In this document: positions 5,662-5,994 of the stretch, one piece after another
How positions within the stretch are numbered: position 1 is the stretch's first letter
Layout: every line of letters begins with the position of its first letter
DNA from: Sphingomonas bacterium
Lineage (GTDB): Bacteria > Pseudomonadota > Alphaproteobacteria > Sphingomonadales > Sphingomonadaceae
Length of the DNA stretch: 5,994 bases
Direction: 5' to 3'
NCBI RefSeq assembly: GCF_903643065.1
Contig: NZ_CAHJWX010000138.1
Location: 1-5,994 of the forward strand
Translations under genes and position numbers: made by a program
Notes under the pieces: generated by a model
Told to the model about the DNA's origin: nothing
The model's input: the letters and a program-made list of their open reading frames with translations, nothing else
Database searches by the model: none

Positions 5662-5994
5662 CACGCGATGCTAGCGTGGCGGTCTGGCCGCGTGAAGTCG
5701 ATGAACGCCCGCAGCGGCGCCGGCACCAGACGGCGGCCGGGGTAATAGAGGAAGGGACCGGAGAAGTCCGCCTCCCAGTCGGCGAGGACCGGCTCCAGCG
5801 CGCCGGAGTCCAGCGATGGCAGCAGCCAGTCGGCGAACAGGCGGATCACGCCGACGCCCGCCACCGCCGCCGCGACCGCCAGGTCGGTGGCGCCGCCGGC
5901 GGTGACGATCAGCGGCCCGTCCGGCTCGACGCGCACGGTCTCGCCGTCGCGCTCATACGTCCAGTCGGTCATCGCCCCGCTCCGGAAGCGACCC
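5661..5994 (-). CDS. LysR-type transcriptional regulator, C-terminal part (runs off the window)
   Basis: The frame stays open to the window edge. Its last 110 or so residues match the end of the LysR substrate-binding domain: GRFRSGAMTDWTYERDGE, then DGPLIV, AVAGVGVIRLFADWLLPSL.SG.LEPVLADW, and the typical ending FLYYPGRRLVPAPLRAFIDF. The ATG at 5972 is internal, because the family sequence continues upstream of it without a stop (GRFRSGA precedes it). The DNA-binding helix-turn-helix and the start lie outside the window. LysR proteins bind DNA as oligomers and respond to small ligands, which cannot be predicted here. LysR regulators are often divergent from their target; the target here may lie outside the window or be the co-directional membrane protein gene. 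Confidence 0.87.
   Translation of the reverse strand, partial: GRFRSGAMTDWTYERDGETVRVEPDGPLIVTAGGATDLAVAAAVAGVGVIRLFADWLLPSLDSGALEPVLADWEADFSGPFLYYPGRRLVPAPLRAFIDFTRPDRHASIA

Noticed and set aside
5647..5664. GTG start at 5664 for the membrane protein
   Set aside because: It overlaps the LysR stop, but the AGGGGG Shine-Dalgarno would then lie inside the gene. ATG 5646 has proper spacing and begins the family-like sequence.
5970..5972. ATG 5972 as the start of a 103-residue protein
   Set aside because: The frame continues upstream with LysR-like residues to the window edge, so this is an internal Met of a larger regulator.
1..5994. tRNA, rRNA, CRISPR arrays, insertion sequences, attachment sites
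   Set aside because: No regularly spaced repeats, transposase or integrase motifs, or RNA gene sequence were seen by eye. Coding density leaves little room, although a covariance-model scan was not possible.

Overview
The window is GC-rich and densely coded, with C/G-ending codons and very short gaps. Together with the protein styles it looks like an alphaproteobacterium, most likely a sphingomonad. This is inferred from recognised protein families (a periplasmic DsbA-like tandem, an unknown membrane protein whose N-terminus resembles sphingomonad/xanthomonad proteins, a LysR regulator) and from a perfect alphaproteobacterial-type LexA box. No database search was possible.

Layout. Positions 1-36 hold the last codons of an upstream gene, whose stop overlaps the start of a DsbA-like periplasmic thioredoxin-fold protein (36-695). 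A second DsbA-like protein follows as a lipoprotein (711-1457). A 43-base gap then holds what looks like an SOS promoter. Next come a radical SAM protein of the 'putative DNA modification/repair' family (1501-2742), a DUF1993 protein with different codon use (2831-3394), and a DUF4130-UdgX fusion of the uracil-DNA glycosylase superfamily (3487-4890). On the minus strand, converging with these, are the end of a LysR-type regulator (5661-5994, running off the window) and a downstream single-pass membrane protein of unknown function (4903-5646).

The most interesting part is 1484-4890. The radical SAM protein and the DUF4130-UdgX protein are a known genomic pair of unresolved joint function. Here the pair appears to be under LexA control: the direct repeat GAAC-N7-GAAC brackets the likely -10 element and ends two bases before the radical SAM ATG, so the mRNA may be leaderless. 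The radical SAM protein carries a CX3CX2C cluster motif, three further N-terminal cysteines, a helix-hairpin-helix segment and a C-terminal QLELF that matches the sliding-clamp-binding consensus. The partner has the KRRIH loop whose His makes the covalent bond to uracil-site DNA in UdgX. Together this suggests a damage-inducible, replication-associated module that traps or processes modified bases. That function is inference. The DUF1993 gene separates the two partners and may be a later insertion.

No tRNA, rRNA, CRISPR array, insertion sequence or integrase was seen. No gene-free stretch exceeds 100 bases.
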